Source: Mycobacterium sp. 852013-50091_SCH5140682 (GTDB lineage Bacteria > Actinomycetota > Actinomycetes > Mycobacteriales > Mycobacteriaceae). Taken from it: 64,000 bases of DNA. The stretch is taken from assembly GCF_001665685.1 (NCBI RefSeq), contig NZ_LZTB01000005.1:1-64000 (forward strand), read 5' to 3'. Every line of letters starts with the position of its first letter. Positions within the stretch are counted from its first letter, which is position 1. Below, piece after piece: positions 19,202-27,916 of this stretch. Made by a program: the position numbers and the translations under genes. Below the pieces are notes generated by a model. It ran no database searches. It was not told the DNA's origin and saw nothing but the letters and a program-made list of their open reading frames with translations.

Positions 19202-21004
19202 ATGGCTGACGGAATTGGGTTGTCGGTTGGTGCGACCAACCTGACGGCGGTGGTGGTGGGCAGGACCGCGGTGACGCGCTCACCTGTGTTGACGCTGTAT
19301 CCGCATCGCCCGTCCGAGGTCGGAGTGCCCAGCGAGAATCCCAATCTCACCGAGCGGGGACTCATCCTCACCGACTTCGTCGACCGGGTCGGGGACCCGG
19401 TGGGGATCTTGGCCCCTGACGGCTCGTCGCATCGTGGGGAGGTGCTGGTGGCGGACGCGCTGGGGGCGCTGCTGCACACCGTCACCCGAGGCGGGCCCGC
19501 AACGGACCCGATCGCCGTCACCCACCCCGCACACTGGCGGCCCAACCAGATCGCTGCGCTGCGCAACGCCCTTGACGAGGTCCCGGAGTTCCGGGCCCCG
19601 GCCTCGCCCACGCTTCTGTCGGACGCCACGGCGGCGCTGATCGCCCTGCAGGACAACCCCGGGGTGCCGACCCGCGGCGTGATCGCGCTGTGCGATTTCG
19701 GCGGTACGGGCACCAGCATCACGCTCGCCGACGCCGGTAACGGCTACCAGCCGATCGCCCCGACCGTCCGGCACCCCGACCTGTCCGGTGATCTCATCGA
19801 CCAGGCGCTGCTCACCCACATCGTCAACGAACTGTCGTCGGCGGGCACCATCGACCTGGTGAGCACGTCGGCGATCGGCTCGCTGGGCCGGTTGCGCGGT
19901 GAGTGCCGTCGCGCCAAGGAGCGGTTGTCCACCGAGTCGGTCACCTCGCTGACCGCTGAACTGCCGGGCCACCGAACTGACGTCCGGTTGAACCGCCGTG
20001 AACTCGAGGACGCCATGCAGGCGCCGCTGGACGAATTCGTCGCGGTTCTGCAGGACACCGTGGACCGCGCCGGGTTGCGGCCCGGCGACCTCGTCGCCGT
20101 TGCCACCATCGGCGGCGGGGCCAGGATCCCGGCCGTCACCACAGCGCTGTCGCAGAGCTTGCGGGTGCCGGTGATCACCGGGGCTCAACCCGAGCTGACC
20201 GCGGCCATCGGATCGGGGATCACCGCGGTGCGCGGCACGGTCGAGGAGAGCATGACCGCGCTGGCTCCCGCGTCGGCGGCCGCGCCGCCAACCCAGGCGG
20301 CCGCCGCGATGGCGCCCGAACCGCCGCCGGCCTCGCAGGCGCTGGCCTGGTCGGATGCCGACGACGTGCCCGACGTCGCGCCGGCCACCGATTTGGGCTA
20401 TGCCGAGCCCGAGCCCGAGCCCGAGCCCTCCCGCATCGGGCTCACCAGCGCCCGCCCGCAGTTGGCATTCGGCGAACCCGAGCTCACCGACCACGACCGG
20501 GTCGCCGCGCTGCCCTGGTATCGCAAGCCCGCGCTGCTGGCGGGCGCGGGAGCCGCCGTGGCGCTCGTCGCCGTCGCGGCCGTGCTGCTGCTGACCCACC
20601 AGGATTCGGAGAAGAGCCCGGCCCCGGCGTCGACCTCGACGGCGATGACCACGACGTCGGCGCCCGCGCAGGCACCGGCCCCTGCCGCTCCTGCCGACGC
20701 GTCGGCACCTGAGCAGCAGCAGCAGTCACCGCAAACCGTCATCGAGCAGGCCCCGGCGCAGACGGTGACACAGACCGCGCCACCGCCACCCGCCGATGCG
20801 CCACCGCCGCCCCAGACGACCGACGCGCCGCCTCCGGCGACGGACACACCCACTACCGCCGCGCCGGCGACGACCGATACACCGACGAGTGCGGCTCCGT
20901 CGACGCCGACCCAGACGCCGTGGACCCCCGCGGCGCCGTACCCGACCATCCCGGGTCTGCCGTGGGTGCCTGCTCCCGGCGGTGGGCACGGTCACGGGGG
21001 CTAG
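19202..21004 (+). CDS. Hsp70-like ATPase domain anchored in the membrane with Pro/Thr-rich tail
   Basis: 600 residues. Residues about 1-350 form an actin/Hsp70-like ATPase: phosphate-1 loop VGATNLTAVVVG, phosphate-2 FGGTGTSITLADAG, adenosine motif IGGGARIPAVTTALS and a GSGITAVRG end. A Pro/Ala and EPEPEPEP linker leads to one membrane helix (about 440-460, LLAGAGAAVALVAVAAVLLL), then a Ser/Thr/Pro/Ala-rich outer tail of about 135 residues ending GGGHGHGG. The Hsp70 substrate-binding domain is absent. Related chimeras occur in mycobacteria but their role is not established; it may be an envelope sensor or scaffold. Monocistronic. Confidence 0.82.
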   Translation: MADGIGLSVGATNLTAVVVGRTAVTRSPVLTLYPHRPSEVGVPSENPNLTERGLILTDFVDRVGDPVGILAPDGSSHRGEVLVADALGALLHTVTRGGPATDPIAVTHPAHWRPNQIAALRNALDEVPEFRAPASPTLLSDATAALIALQDNPGVPTRGVIALCDFGGTGTSITLADAGNGYQPIAPTVRHPDLSGDLIDQALLTHIVNELSSAGTIDLVSTSAIGSLGRLRGECRRAKERLSTESVTSLTAELPGHRTDVRLNRRELEDAMQAPLDEFVAVLQDTVDRAGLRPGDLVAVATIGGGARIPAVTTALSQSLRVPVITGAQPELTAAIGSGITAVRGTVEESMTALAPASAAAPPTQAAAAMAPEPPPASQALAWSDADDVPDVAPATDLGYAEPEPEPEPSRIGLTSARPQLAFGEPELTDHDRVAALPWYRKPALLAGAGAAVALVAVAAVLLLTHQDSEKSPAPASTSTAMTTTSAPAQAPAPAAPADASAPEQQQQSPQTVIEQAPAQTVTQTAPPPPADAPPPPQTTDAPPPATDTPTTAAPATTDTPTSAAPSTPTQTPWTPAAPYPTIPGLPWVPAPGGGHGHGG

Positions 21005-21010
21005 CTCGCA

Positions 21011-21649
21011 TCATCCGAACGACTCGAACGCGTCGAGGACTTCGGGGGAGTAGACGATCGACGGTTCGATCGCCGCGGTCGTCTTCAGGGTCGTCACCAG
21101 GGCGGCGGCCGCGAGTTCGACGAGCGCGTCGGCGTCGATGTCCCGGTGGGTGATGCGGTCGATCATCATCTCGTCGAGATAGCCCACCCACCCGTGCATG
21201 GCAGCGCGCAGCACCGGCGGGATCGGGTCAGCGATGCCCAGTGCCAACAGGATTCGCTGCGCACCGATCCAGCGCAGGCGCTCGACGGCCGCTTGGTGCT
21301 CGGCGTCGGCGCCCAACGCGCCGCGCAGCAGCGCGACGAAACTCCCTGAATACGAGTCGATGTAGGCGATGTGGCTGCGCAACGCGTGGCGCAGCTGGTC
21401 CACCAGGGCCGTGTCCGCCGGCGGCAGGCTCAGCTGTACGGCTGCGATCTCCTCGGCGATCTCGTTCATCACCGCGAGATAGAGTCCGCGTTTGTTCTCG
21501 AAATGGTGCGCGATCAGCCCGTATGCCACCCCGGCGTTCTTCGCGATCTCTGACGTGGTGACCCGGTCGTAGGGGCGGGTGGCGAACAGGTGTCGGGCCG
21601 CGTCGATGATCGATTGACGCCGGTCGGTGACGGCCGATTTGGCACCCAT
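21011..21649 (-). CDS. TetR-family transcriptional regulator
   Basis: 212 residues. The N-terminal helix-turn-helix is clear (VTTSEIAKNAGVAYGLIAHHFENKRGLY). The C-terminal part resembles TetR_C regulators that bind hydrophobic ligands. It is 9 bp downstream of the SDR gene at 21659-22489, on the same strand, so probably co-transcribed with it. The target may be its own operon or the divergent IlvX-like gene; a small dyad lies at 22566-22582. Confidence 0.87.
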   Translation of the reverse strand: MGAKSAVTDRRQSIIDAARHLFATRPYDRVTTSEIAKNAGVAYGLIAHHFENKRGLYLAVMNEIAEEIAAVQLSLPPADTALVDQLRHALRSHIAYIDSYSGSFVALLRGALGADAEHQAAVERLRWIGAQRILLALGIADPIPPVLRAAMHGWVGYLDEMMIDRITHRDIDADALVELAAAALVTTLKTTAAIEPSIVYSPEVLDAFESFG

Positions 21650-21658
21650 CAGTTCAGG

Positions 21659-22489
21659 CTAACGAGGTTGGTCGGCATGAGGGTGCGGTTCGAGTGCGGC
21701 GCGGGTGTTCACGCGGCGCCCGCCGATCGCGGCGAGCAGACGCCCGATGGCCGGAATCTCAAGCGGCAGCAATGAATACCGCGGGTAGCCGACGCGAGAA
21801 TCGCCTCGTTCCAGCGCGCCAACGACCGCCTCCGCCGTAGCCTCCGGGGGTACCGGTCGCAGGGTTTTGGGAGCCGTTGTCTTCCAAGGGAGTTCGTCGA
21901 TATCTCGCAGCGCGGTGTCGGTGGATCCCGGTACCACCTCGAGCACCCGAAGTGGGGTCTCGGCGAGTTCCAGTCGCAGCGACCGCGTGGCCTGCGCAAG
22001 GGCAGCTTTGGACGCTGCGTAATACCCGAGTAGGGGCAGCGGCACGGCTTGCACTGTCGAGGTGACGTTGACGATCGTGCCGCGGCCTGCGGCGCGCATC
22101 GCAGGCAGTACCGCGGCGGTGAGCGCGAGCGGCGACCACAGGTTGACTTCGAAGACGGCGCGGGCCGCGGCACTGTCGGCCACCAGGGACTGTGCGCCGG
22201 TGAGGTTGGCACCCGCGTTGTTGATCACGACGTCGACGATCCCGTCGAGCGCGTGCACGGCATCGCGACCCAGGGTGGCAGCCGAACCGGGCTCGGCCAG
22301 ATCGGTCGGCATCACGATCGGCCGGGGGCGCCCCGACGCGGCGATCTGATCGGCGACCTCATCGAGTAGCTGGTGGCGTCGGGCCGCGAGCACGAGCGTC
22401 GCGCCGCGGGCACTCAGTGCGAAGGCCAGTGCGCGCCCGATGCCACTCGACGCACCGGTGAGAAGGATCCGCTTGTCGCGCAGGTTCAT
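21659..22489 (-). CDS. SDR-family oxidoreductase
   Basis: 276 residues from ATG 22489 (MNLRDKRILLTG); ATG 22504 is an alternative. TGASSGIG (about 11-18), NNAG, a Ser in NVTSTVQ and YYAASK (Tyr/Lys) are all present, the classical SDR set. The C-terminal extension after position 230 resembles DltE/YkvO-like SDRs. It is followed by a TetR gene and divergent from the IlvX-like gene. Substrate unknown. Confidence 0.85.
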   Translation of the reverse strand: MNLRDKRILLTGASSGIGRALAFALSARGATLVLAARRHQLLDEVADQIAASGRPRPIVMPTDLAEPGSAATLGRDAVHALDGIVDVVINNAGANLTGAQSLVADSAAARAVFEVNLWSPLALTAAVLPAMRAAGRGTIVNVTSTVQAVPLPLLGYYAASKAALAQATRSLRLELAETPLRVLEVVPGSTDTALRDIDELPWKTTAPKTLRPVPPEATAEAVVGALERGDSRVGYPRYSLLPLEIPAIGRLLAAIGGRRVNTRAALEPHPHADQPR

Positions 22490-22565
22490 TCGATGTCTTC
22501 GCATGACTGTCGCCGTTCTCGGTGCCGGGGATTCCGCGTGCTGCCGGATCCACCGTCGCATACCG

Positions 22566-22582
22566 ATTGATAATCAGTCAAT
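22566..22582. promoter_or_regulatory. Possible operator dyad in the SDR/ilvX-like divergent region
   Basis: ATTGA-N7-TCAAT, with TGATAATCA embedded. It lies in the 220-bp gap between divergent genes, one of which is co-encoded with a TetR regulator. Sequence prediction only. Confidence 0.35.
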
Positions 22583-22712
22583 GATGTGCCGGGACTTCGT
22601 CAGGTGTCGCCCTGGCGTCCGACCGGATCGCCGACCACTATGGGTGGGTGCGGGACAAGTGGCATCAACGCGAAATCGAAGTCGGCGGCCGGATGTGGAC
22701 GCGGGCCCGCCG

Positions 22713-24257
22713 ATGAGCACGAGCACCGGCGCGCAGGTGGTGATCGGGCGATTGCTCGCCGCGGGAGTCGACGTGTGCTTCGCCAATCCGGGCACCTCGG
22801 AGATGCACTTCGTCGCGGCACTGGACGCGGCGCCGGAGATGCGGCCCGTGCTGTGCCTGTTCGAGGGCGTGGCCACGGGTGCGGCCGACGGCTATGCGCG
22901 CATCGCTGGGCGGCCGGCAGCCACCCTGCTGCACCTCGGGCCCGGCCTGGCCAACGGTCTGGCCAATCTGCACAACGCGCGGCGGGCCTTCAGCCCGGTC
23001 GTCAACATCGTCGGCGACCATGCGACGTACCACAAACCCCTCGATGCGCCACTGGAATCCGACATCGAGGCGCTGGCCGCATGGACCCACGGTTCGGTGC
23101 ACCGACCCGCGACGCCCGACGATGTGGCTACAGCCGTTGACAGCGCTGTCCACAGCGCGGCCGGTGAACCCGGCGGGGTGGCCACCGTGATCCTGCCCGC
23201 CGATTTCTCGTGGGGCCCGGCGTCGCCCGGCGCGCCGGTGTCGTCAGAACGACAGCCTGCGACCGGTGGGATGCAGATCGCGGCCGCGGCGGAGCTGTTG
23301 CGTGACCGCGGCGCGCACGCGTTGTTGCTACTCGGCGGCGCGGCGAACTCAGCAGAAGGGCTCATCGCGGCGGCCCGCATCGAGGCCGCGACCGGAGCCC
23401 GAGCACTCGTCGAGACCTTCCCGGCCCGCGTGGCGCGTGGACGCGGTGTGCCGCACCTCGACCGGTTGGCCTACCTCGGCGAGCAGGCTGCCGAACAACT
23501 CTCCGGCACAACGGATCTGGTTCTGGTGGGGGCACGTTCGCCGGTCACGTTCTTCGCATATCCGGGCAAGCCGGGCGACCTCGTGCCGGCCGGGGCGACC
23601 GTGCACGCCGTGGCCCCGAGCGATCTGGAGAAGCTGGCCGACCACCTCGGAGCTCGGCCGTACGTCGACAACCCGGCCGAACTCGCCGCACTGCCGACCG
23701 GGCCACTCAACGCGCAGAACTGGGCCCAGGTGATTGCCGCGCTGCTGCCCGAGGACGCGATCATCTCCGACGAGGCGAACACCAGCGGCTTCTTCCTGCC
23801 CACTGCGACTGCGGGTTCGGCCGCTCACGACCTGCTGACGCTGACCGGTGGCGCGATCGGCCAAGGGCTGCCGGTGGCTGTGGGTGCCGCTGTCGCCGCG
23901 CCGCACCGGCCGGTCATCGCGCTGCAGGCCGACGGCAGTGCGCTCTACACCATCTCGGCGTTGTGGACCATGGCCCGCGAGAGACTCGATGTCACCGTCG
24001 TCATCCTCAACAACCACGCCTACGCGATCCTTCAAATGGAACTGCAGCGCGTCGGGGCCGCTGCGGCCGGTGAGCAGTCCCGTTCGTTGCTCGACCTCGG
24101 TCGACCTGACATCGATTTTGTTTCCATCGCAGAGGGATTCGGTGTTCCCGCCACGCGGGCGACCACGGCCGAAGAACTTGCCGAGCAGTTCCGCGCTGCG
24201 CTCGGCGAGCCCGGCCCACACCTGATCGACGCTGCGGTTGCGGGCTGGTCCCTTTAG
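22713..24257 (+). CDS. IlvX-like thiamine pyrophosphate enzyme
   Basis: 514 residues from ATG 22713, close to the 515 residues of M. tuberculosis IlvX (Rv3509c), to which it is similar in plan; it is a TPP-dependent decarboxylase/acetohydroxyacid synthase homologue. The N-terminal TPP_N domain carries the conserved Glu51 (FEGVATGAADGYAR). The TPP/Mg motif reads QADGSALYT...ILNN, with Ala in place of the first Gly of GDG. IlvX-type proteins are not proven to be branched-chain enzymes. No ilvN small subunit is nearby. The stop overlaps the convergent methyltransferase by 4 bp. Confidence 0.82.
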   Translation: MSTSTGAQVVIGRLLAAGVDVCFANPGTSEMHFVAALDAAPEMRPVLCLFEGVATGAADGYARIAGRPAATLLHLGPGLANGLANLHNARRAFSPVVNIVGDHATYHKPLDAPLESDIEALAAWTHGSVHRPATPDDVATAVDSAVHSAAGEPGGVATVILPADFSWGPASPGAPVSSERQPATGGMQIAAAAELLRDRGAHALLLLGGAANSAEGLIAAARIEAATGARALVETFPARVARGRGVPHLDRLAYLGEQAAEQLSGTTDLVLVGARSPVTFFAYPGKPGDLVPAGATVHAVAPSDLEKLADHLGARPYVDNPAELAALPTGPLNAQNWAQVIAALLPEDAIISDEANTSGFFLPTATAGSAAHDLLTLTGGAIGQGLPVAVGAAVAAPHRPVIALQADGSALYTISALWTMARERLDVTVVILNNHAYAILQMELQRVGAAAAGEQSRSLLDLGRPDIDFVSIAEGFGVPATRATTAEELAEQFRAALGEPGPHLIDAAVAGWSL

Positions 24258-25330
24258 CTCTTGAGTCGTTTGACCAGGACCACCTCGGCCAGCGGGATCC
24301 GCATCTGTTCGGGGGCGGCGGCCAGCCGGGCGGCCACGCCCGCCTCGAGCCGATCGAAGAACACCGCGTGTCGTCCTGCGTCGCCGAGCGCTTGGGCCAG
24401 TGCGTCGAACAAGGCGAACCGGCAGAACGCAGCCCATTGGGCGCCGAAAGCCCTTGCGTCATGGTCGGTGCGGTACTGGTTGAAGAACCGGTCCTCGGCG
24501 TCGAACACCTCGAGGTGTTCGATGGAGAGCCGCTCGAGACGACCGGACGGTGCGAAGGGAGTCACGAAATCCGCTGCGGCCCGGCCCATCACGGGTAGCG
24601 ACATGCGGTGCAGCTCGTCGCTGGTGATGACTGCGTCGGCGACGAGTTCCCGCAAAGCGTCGGTGAGGGCGATCAGCAGCGGCCGATAACCGAAGTCGCC
24701 GTCGTCGGCGAGTCCCATCGTCAGCACCACGAGTTTGCCTCCGGGGCACAGCTCCCGGCCCCGGAAGGCCACGAACTCGTGCCAATCGTGCGCCGCCTGC
24801 CGCGCGTAGGCGGCGCGGGCGTGCGCGTCGGTGCTGTAGGCCACCGCGATGTGATCGCGCACCGGCATCGGCACCCGGCCCAGCCACTGAATCGACCACG
24901 CCGACCAACCCAGGTTGATGCTGTTCGACGGCAGGATCTGGCTGTAGTACGACCGGCCCACCGCGGAGCTGAACGCCGCGGCGTCCGTGCGCAGATAGGA
25001 CGCCGGGTCGTCCGCGAGGGTGCGGAACAGCGTGGTGAAATCGTTGTCCGGGGTATCGGTGTGCGTGACCAGCACCGAATGTTCGGGGCGGGTGCGCCCC
25101 CGCAGCACGCCGACCGCCTTCGAGAGCGCGAGCAGGCCGTTGTGTCCGGTGCCCGAACCGTAATCGGCGACCACGATCGGCTGCGGCGGGCTCGGGAGTG
25201 GCACGGTGCGGGCGGCCTCCGCGAAAAGCGTTATGGCCGAGCTCAATCCCGCTGCCTGCAACCGCAAACTCGGCGTCTGCTTTCGATCATCGCCGGGATC
25301 TGGGCGCACGACGAAGCTGGATTCCGGCAT
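24254..25330 (-). CDS. SABATH-like SAM-dependent carboxyl methyltransferase
   Basis: 358 residues from ATG 25330, set by GGAG with 6-nt spacing. The SAM motif IVVADYGSGTGHNGLL and the following lipid/aromatic pocket (SNSINLGWSAWSIQWL) place it in the SABATH family (PF03492), best known in plants for making methyl esters such as methyl salicylate; a mycobacterial fatty-acid O-methyltransferase of this family has been described in M. marinum. By inference it methylates a carboxyl group of a small acid or fatty acid. It lies 2 bp after the LapA-like gene and is co-transcribed with it. It converges with the IlvX-like gene. Confidence 0.82.
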   Translation of the reverse strand: MPESSFVVRPDPGDDRKQTPSLRLQAAGLSSAITLFAEAARTVPLPSPPQPIVVADYGSGTGHNGLLALSKAVGVLRGRTRPEHSVLVTHTDTPDNDFTTLFRTLADDPASYLRTDAAAFSSAVGRSYYSQILPSNSINLGWSAWSIQWLGRVPMPVRDHIAVAYSTDAHARAAYARQAAHDWHEFVAFRGRELCPGGKLVVLTMGLADDGDFGYRPLLIALTDALRELVADAVITSDELHRMSLPVMGRAAADFVTPFAPSGRLERLSIEHLEVFDAEDRFFNQYRTDHDARAFGAQWAAFCRFALFDALAQALGDAGRHAVFFDRLEAGVAARLAAAPEQMRIPLAEVVLVKRLKS

Positions 25331-25332
25331 GG

Positions 25333-25572
25333 CTAGCTCCGTCGCCACCGCAGCAACAGTCCGATGAGAAGTCCCACAACGAAAATGATGACCAAGATCG
25401 ACCACATCGGCGACTCGACGGTCACCCACAGCACGTGCACGCGGACGCGGTCGCGGTTCTGAGCGACGAAGAGCGCGGCGAGCGCCACCAGGATCAGCGC
25501 CATCCAGTACCGCATCGCCAGCCGGCGCACCGGGCCGACCGACCGGTTTGCTTCGGTCTCGTCGCGAGGCAT
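25333..25572 (-). CDS. LapA-domain (DUF1049) small membrane protein
   Basis: 79 residues from ATG 25572. Two membrane helices (about MALILVALAALFVAQN and WSILVIIFVVGLLIGLLL) with the conserved NRDRVRVHVLWV between them and an RWRR end match the LapA/DUF1049 family. In other bacteria LapA proteins relate to lipopolysaccharide assembly; in mycobacteria the role is unknown. It is in an operon with the methyltransferase and 47 bp from the divergent SHOCT gene. Confidence 0.83.
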   Translation of the reverse strand: MPRDETEANRSVGPVRRLAMRYWMALILVALAALFVAQNRDRVRVHVLWVTVESPMWSILVIIFVVGLLIGLLLRWRRS

Positions 25573-25619
25573 GCCCCGACGGTAGTCGTTGCTGTGGCGA
25601 CCATGGCACACTTCCGGCT

Positions 25620-26372
25620 ATGAGCAGCCGGCGAATCGCGGCACCGTTGGTGACAGCCGCGATCGTGTCCCTCGTGGTCGGGGTCATCGGATTCATCGTG
25701 GCCCTGGTCCTCAGCGCGTTCGTGCTCGACGAGTACGACGCATACGGGGAGGTTCCGATCCCGGGATCGGGCACGGTCCAGTTGCCCGCAGGTGAGGTGA
25801 CCGTCAGCTTCCACACGCTCACCACGGGGTCGGGTGGGGGTGTGCCCGTGCCGAGCCTGAAACTGCAGCTCGTTCCGCCGCAAGGGGCACCCGAGCCGGT
25901 CGTCACCGAAAGTCCAGGCGGCACAACGACGGTGAACAATGACGCCCGGGTGCGGGTATGGGTGGCTCAGGTGGCCGAGGCCGGAAGCTATCAAGTGGTC
26001 ACCGACGGCGATGTCAACGGTTACATCAGTCCGCGGCTGGCGTTCGGGCACGGCAGCCAGTACGGCTGGGTGGTGTGGTTGTTCGTCGGGCTGTTCGTGC
26101 TGGGGCTCGCCGAACTCGCGGTGGCCCTCTGGTGGTCGGCGCGCGCAGCGAAGCGGCCACGTCCCGTCGGTCCGCAGGAATTCCCGGTCTTCGGAGCTGC
26201 GGACGCGCCGACGTACACGTCGCAGAGCTATGTCCCCGCACCGCCGAGCTATCCACCCACCGATCAGGGCGTACGCCTCGAACAGCTGAAGACGTTGGCG
26301 GCGCTGCGTGATTCAGGTGCGCTGACCGACGCTGAGTTCCAAGCCGAGAAGCGCCGCATCCTCAACAGCTGA
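25620..26372 (+). CDS. Membrane protein with SHOCT domain
   Basis: 250 residues. One membrane helix at about 8-34, a beta-rich outer segment (40-140), a second helix (about 145-172), then a Pro/Tyr-rich linker and a C-terminal SHOCT motif (LEQLKTLAALRDSGALTDAEFQAEKRRIL). SHOCT is a short oligomerisation or targeting module often found at the ends of membrane proteins. Function unknown. It ends 3 bp from the convergent flavoprotein gene. Confidence 0.83.
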   Translation: MSSRRIAAPLVTAAIVSLVVGVIGFIVALVLSAFVLDEYDAYGEVPIPGSGTVQLPAGEVTVSFHTLTTGSGGGVPVPSLKLQLVPPQGAPEPVVTESPGGTTTVNNDARVRVWVAQVAEAGSYQVVTDGDVNGYISPRLAFGHGSQYGWVVWLFVGLFVLGLAELAVALWWSARAAKRPRPVGPQEFPVFGAADAPTYTSQSYVPAPPSYPPTDQGVRLEQLKTLAALRDSGALTDAEFQAEKRRILNS

Positions 26373-26375
26373 TCG

Positions 26376-27749
26376 TCACGCCGCTCGCAACACCAATCGG
26401 GATCGGTCGAACCTACCGGCAGGCACGAACCGGTCGAGCACCGCTTCGGCGGGTTCGCCGGCGAAATCGGCGATCAGGTCATACGCCGCTTGCCGGGACG
26501 TGAGTCGCTCCACTGGTGTCGGGTCGTCCAGCAGGCCAAACAGTTTCGAGGCGAACCGGTCGCTGGAGCTGGCCGCAGTGAAGAACAGCTCGCCGTACTC
26601 CGCGAGCTCGGGATCTGACAGAAAGAGTCGGGTGACCAGATGGGCCGCCCGGGCCCGGTGCTGATAGAAGTCCTCGAACGCCGTTGTGAGCCAAGCGGTG
26701 TCGAACGCGCCGTCGTGTGCCGCGGCCTTGCGTACCAATGCCGCGGCCTGTACGAGTCCGCCCTGCGCGCCCTGCCCCGCGATTGGGTCGTACGCCACCG
26801 CGGTGTCGCCGAGCGCGGCGACCGGATGCCTACCGGCCGTATGGCCCACCCCCGAGCGCACCACCTGGGTGACCCCGCCGGTCAGCCACGAATGCGGGTC
26901 CTCCTCGATCACCGCCAATTCGGAGATTTCGGGCAGATCCCAGTCGATGTAGTCGCGGTGCAACTCGGTGATCGTCCGCAGTGCGGACTGGGCGCTGTCC
27001 ACCCCGGCGAATCGGCGATCCCAGTCGCTGCCCGGCCGGGCCCAGCCGAGGAAGGCCCAGGACGGACCAGCGTCCTTGTGCAGATACGGACCCAACCACG
27101 AGTCGCCCTGATCGCTGATCACGGTGAAGGCGCTGTGCCTGCCGCCTGCGGCGCTGCGATGCGCGAAAACCTCCGGCCCGTAAGGCAATCCGGTTACCGT
27201 CAGGGCCAGGAGCCGGCGCTGCGGCCGGTCGTACACCGTCCGGTCGGGGTCGATCGGAAACAGCGACGACAGCCCACCGCGGCCCGTAGCCACCAGGGTC
27301 AGATCGGCACCGGCGGCGATGCTGTCGAGGCGGTTGGGATCGACCGTCTCGACGACGAACTTCCCGCCGCGCTGCTGGAACAGGCTGAGCCGGTCGTCGG
27401 CCTTGAGCCGCGTGTCGACCGCGACCCCGACGAAGCCGTCGAACGACGCATCGAAGGCGACCTCCTCGGGACGCGCCGGATCGGAGCCGTTGACCACCCG
27501 CACGCTCTGTCCGGTCAAGGTCGGAGCGGTGGCCAGGTAGGTGTTGAGCCCCAGGCTCTCCTCGGCGCGCTGGGCGGTGCCGAAGATCAGCGCCGTGCCG
27601 GTCGCGGGCACCGCATCACGCAGGTTGCGCTGATCCCGGTCGCTGTACAGCGTGACGTCAAACCCGTTGTCCAACAACCCCAGTGCTGCGGTGACCCCAG
27701 TCTGGCCGGCTCCGATGATGGCAGCGGAGCGCCCGCTCGATGTCGTCAT
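26376..27749 (-). CDS. Styrene/indole monooxygenase-like FAD oxidoreductase
   Basis: 457 residues. The N-terminus SAAIIGAGQTGVTAALGLLDNG is the FAD GxGxxG fold, and DPIAGQGAQGGLVQAAALVR is the second FAD motif. Overall this fits the StyA/SmoA oxygenase component of two-component flavoprotein epoxidases. These need a separate NADH:FAD reductase (StyB), which is absent nearby, so reduced flavin must come from elsewhere. Substrate unknown; styrene, indole and terpenes are typical of the family. Confidence 0.82.
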   Translation of the reverse strand: MTTSSGRSAAIIGAGQTGVTAALGLLDNGFDVTLYSDRDQRNLRDAVPATGTALIFGTAQRAEESLGLNTYLATAPTLTGQSVRVVNGSDPARPEEVAFDASFDGFVGVAVDTRLKADDRLSLFQQRGGKFVVETVDPNRLDSIAAGADLTLVATGRGGLSSLFPIDPDRTVYDRPQRRLLALTVTGLPYGPEVFAHRSAAGGRHSAFTVISDQGDSWLGPYLHKDAGPSWAFLGWARPGSDWDRRFAGVDSAQSALRTITELHRDYIDWDLPEISELAVIEEDPHSWLTGGVTQVVRSGVGHTAGRHPVAALGDTAVAYDPIAGQGAQGGLVQAAALVRKAAAHDGAFDTAWLTTAFEDFYQHRARAAHLVTRLFLSDPELAEYGELFFTAASSSDRFASKLFGLLDDPTPVERLTSRQAAYDLIADFAGEPAEAVLDRFVPAGRFDRSRLVLRAA

Positions 27750-27819
27750 GGCACCGACTATGGGCGCACCGCCGCTCCGCGTTAAGAAACTGGCTCAGCG
27801 TGATCGCAAAGCGTCAGTG

Positions 27820-27855
27820 GCCGGCTCGTTCCTCGCGGCGCATCGTCAGTGGCCG
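27820..27855. repeat. 36-bp direct repeat, copy 1
   Basis: Perfect 36-bp copy of the sequence at 27881-27916, spacing 61 bp start to start. A shorter 12-bp copy of its last bases (CGTCAGTGGCCG) lies just before at 27812-27823. It is in the gap between the StyA-like gene start and the MBL-fold gene end. Confidence 0.95.
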
Positions 27856-27880
27856 TGCTGGTCTGGACCACTTCCTCCGC

Positions 27881-27916
27881 GCCGGCTCGTTCCTCGCGGC
27901 GCATCGTCAGTGGCCG
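27881..27916. repeat. 36-bp direct repeat, copy 2
   Basis: Second perfect copy. Its last 10 bases overlap the 3' end of the MBL-fold gene and supply its TGA stop codon (read on the minus strand). Confidence 0.95.

Noticed and set aside
27812..27916. CRISPR-like array
   Set aside because: Only two full repeats with a 25-bp spacer and no cas genes nearby; a simple duplication fits better.
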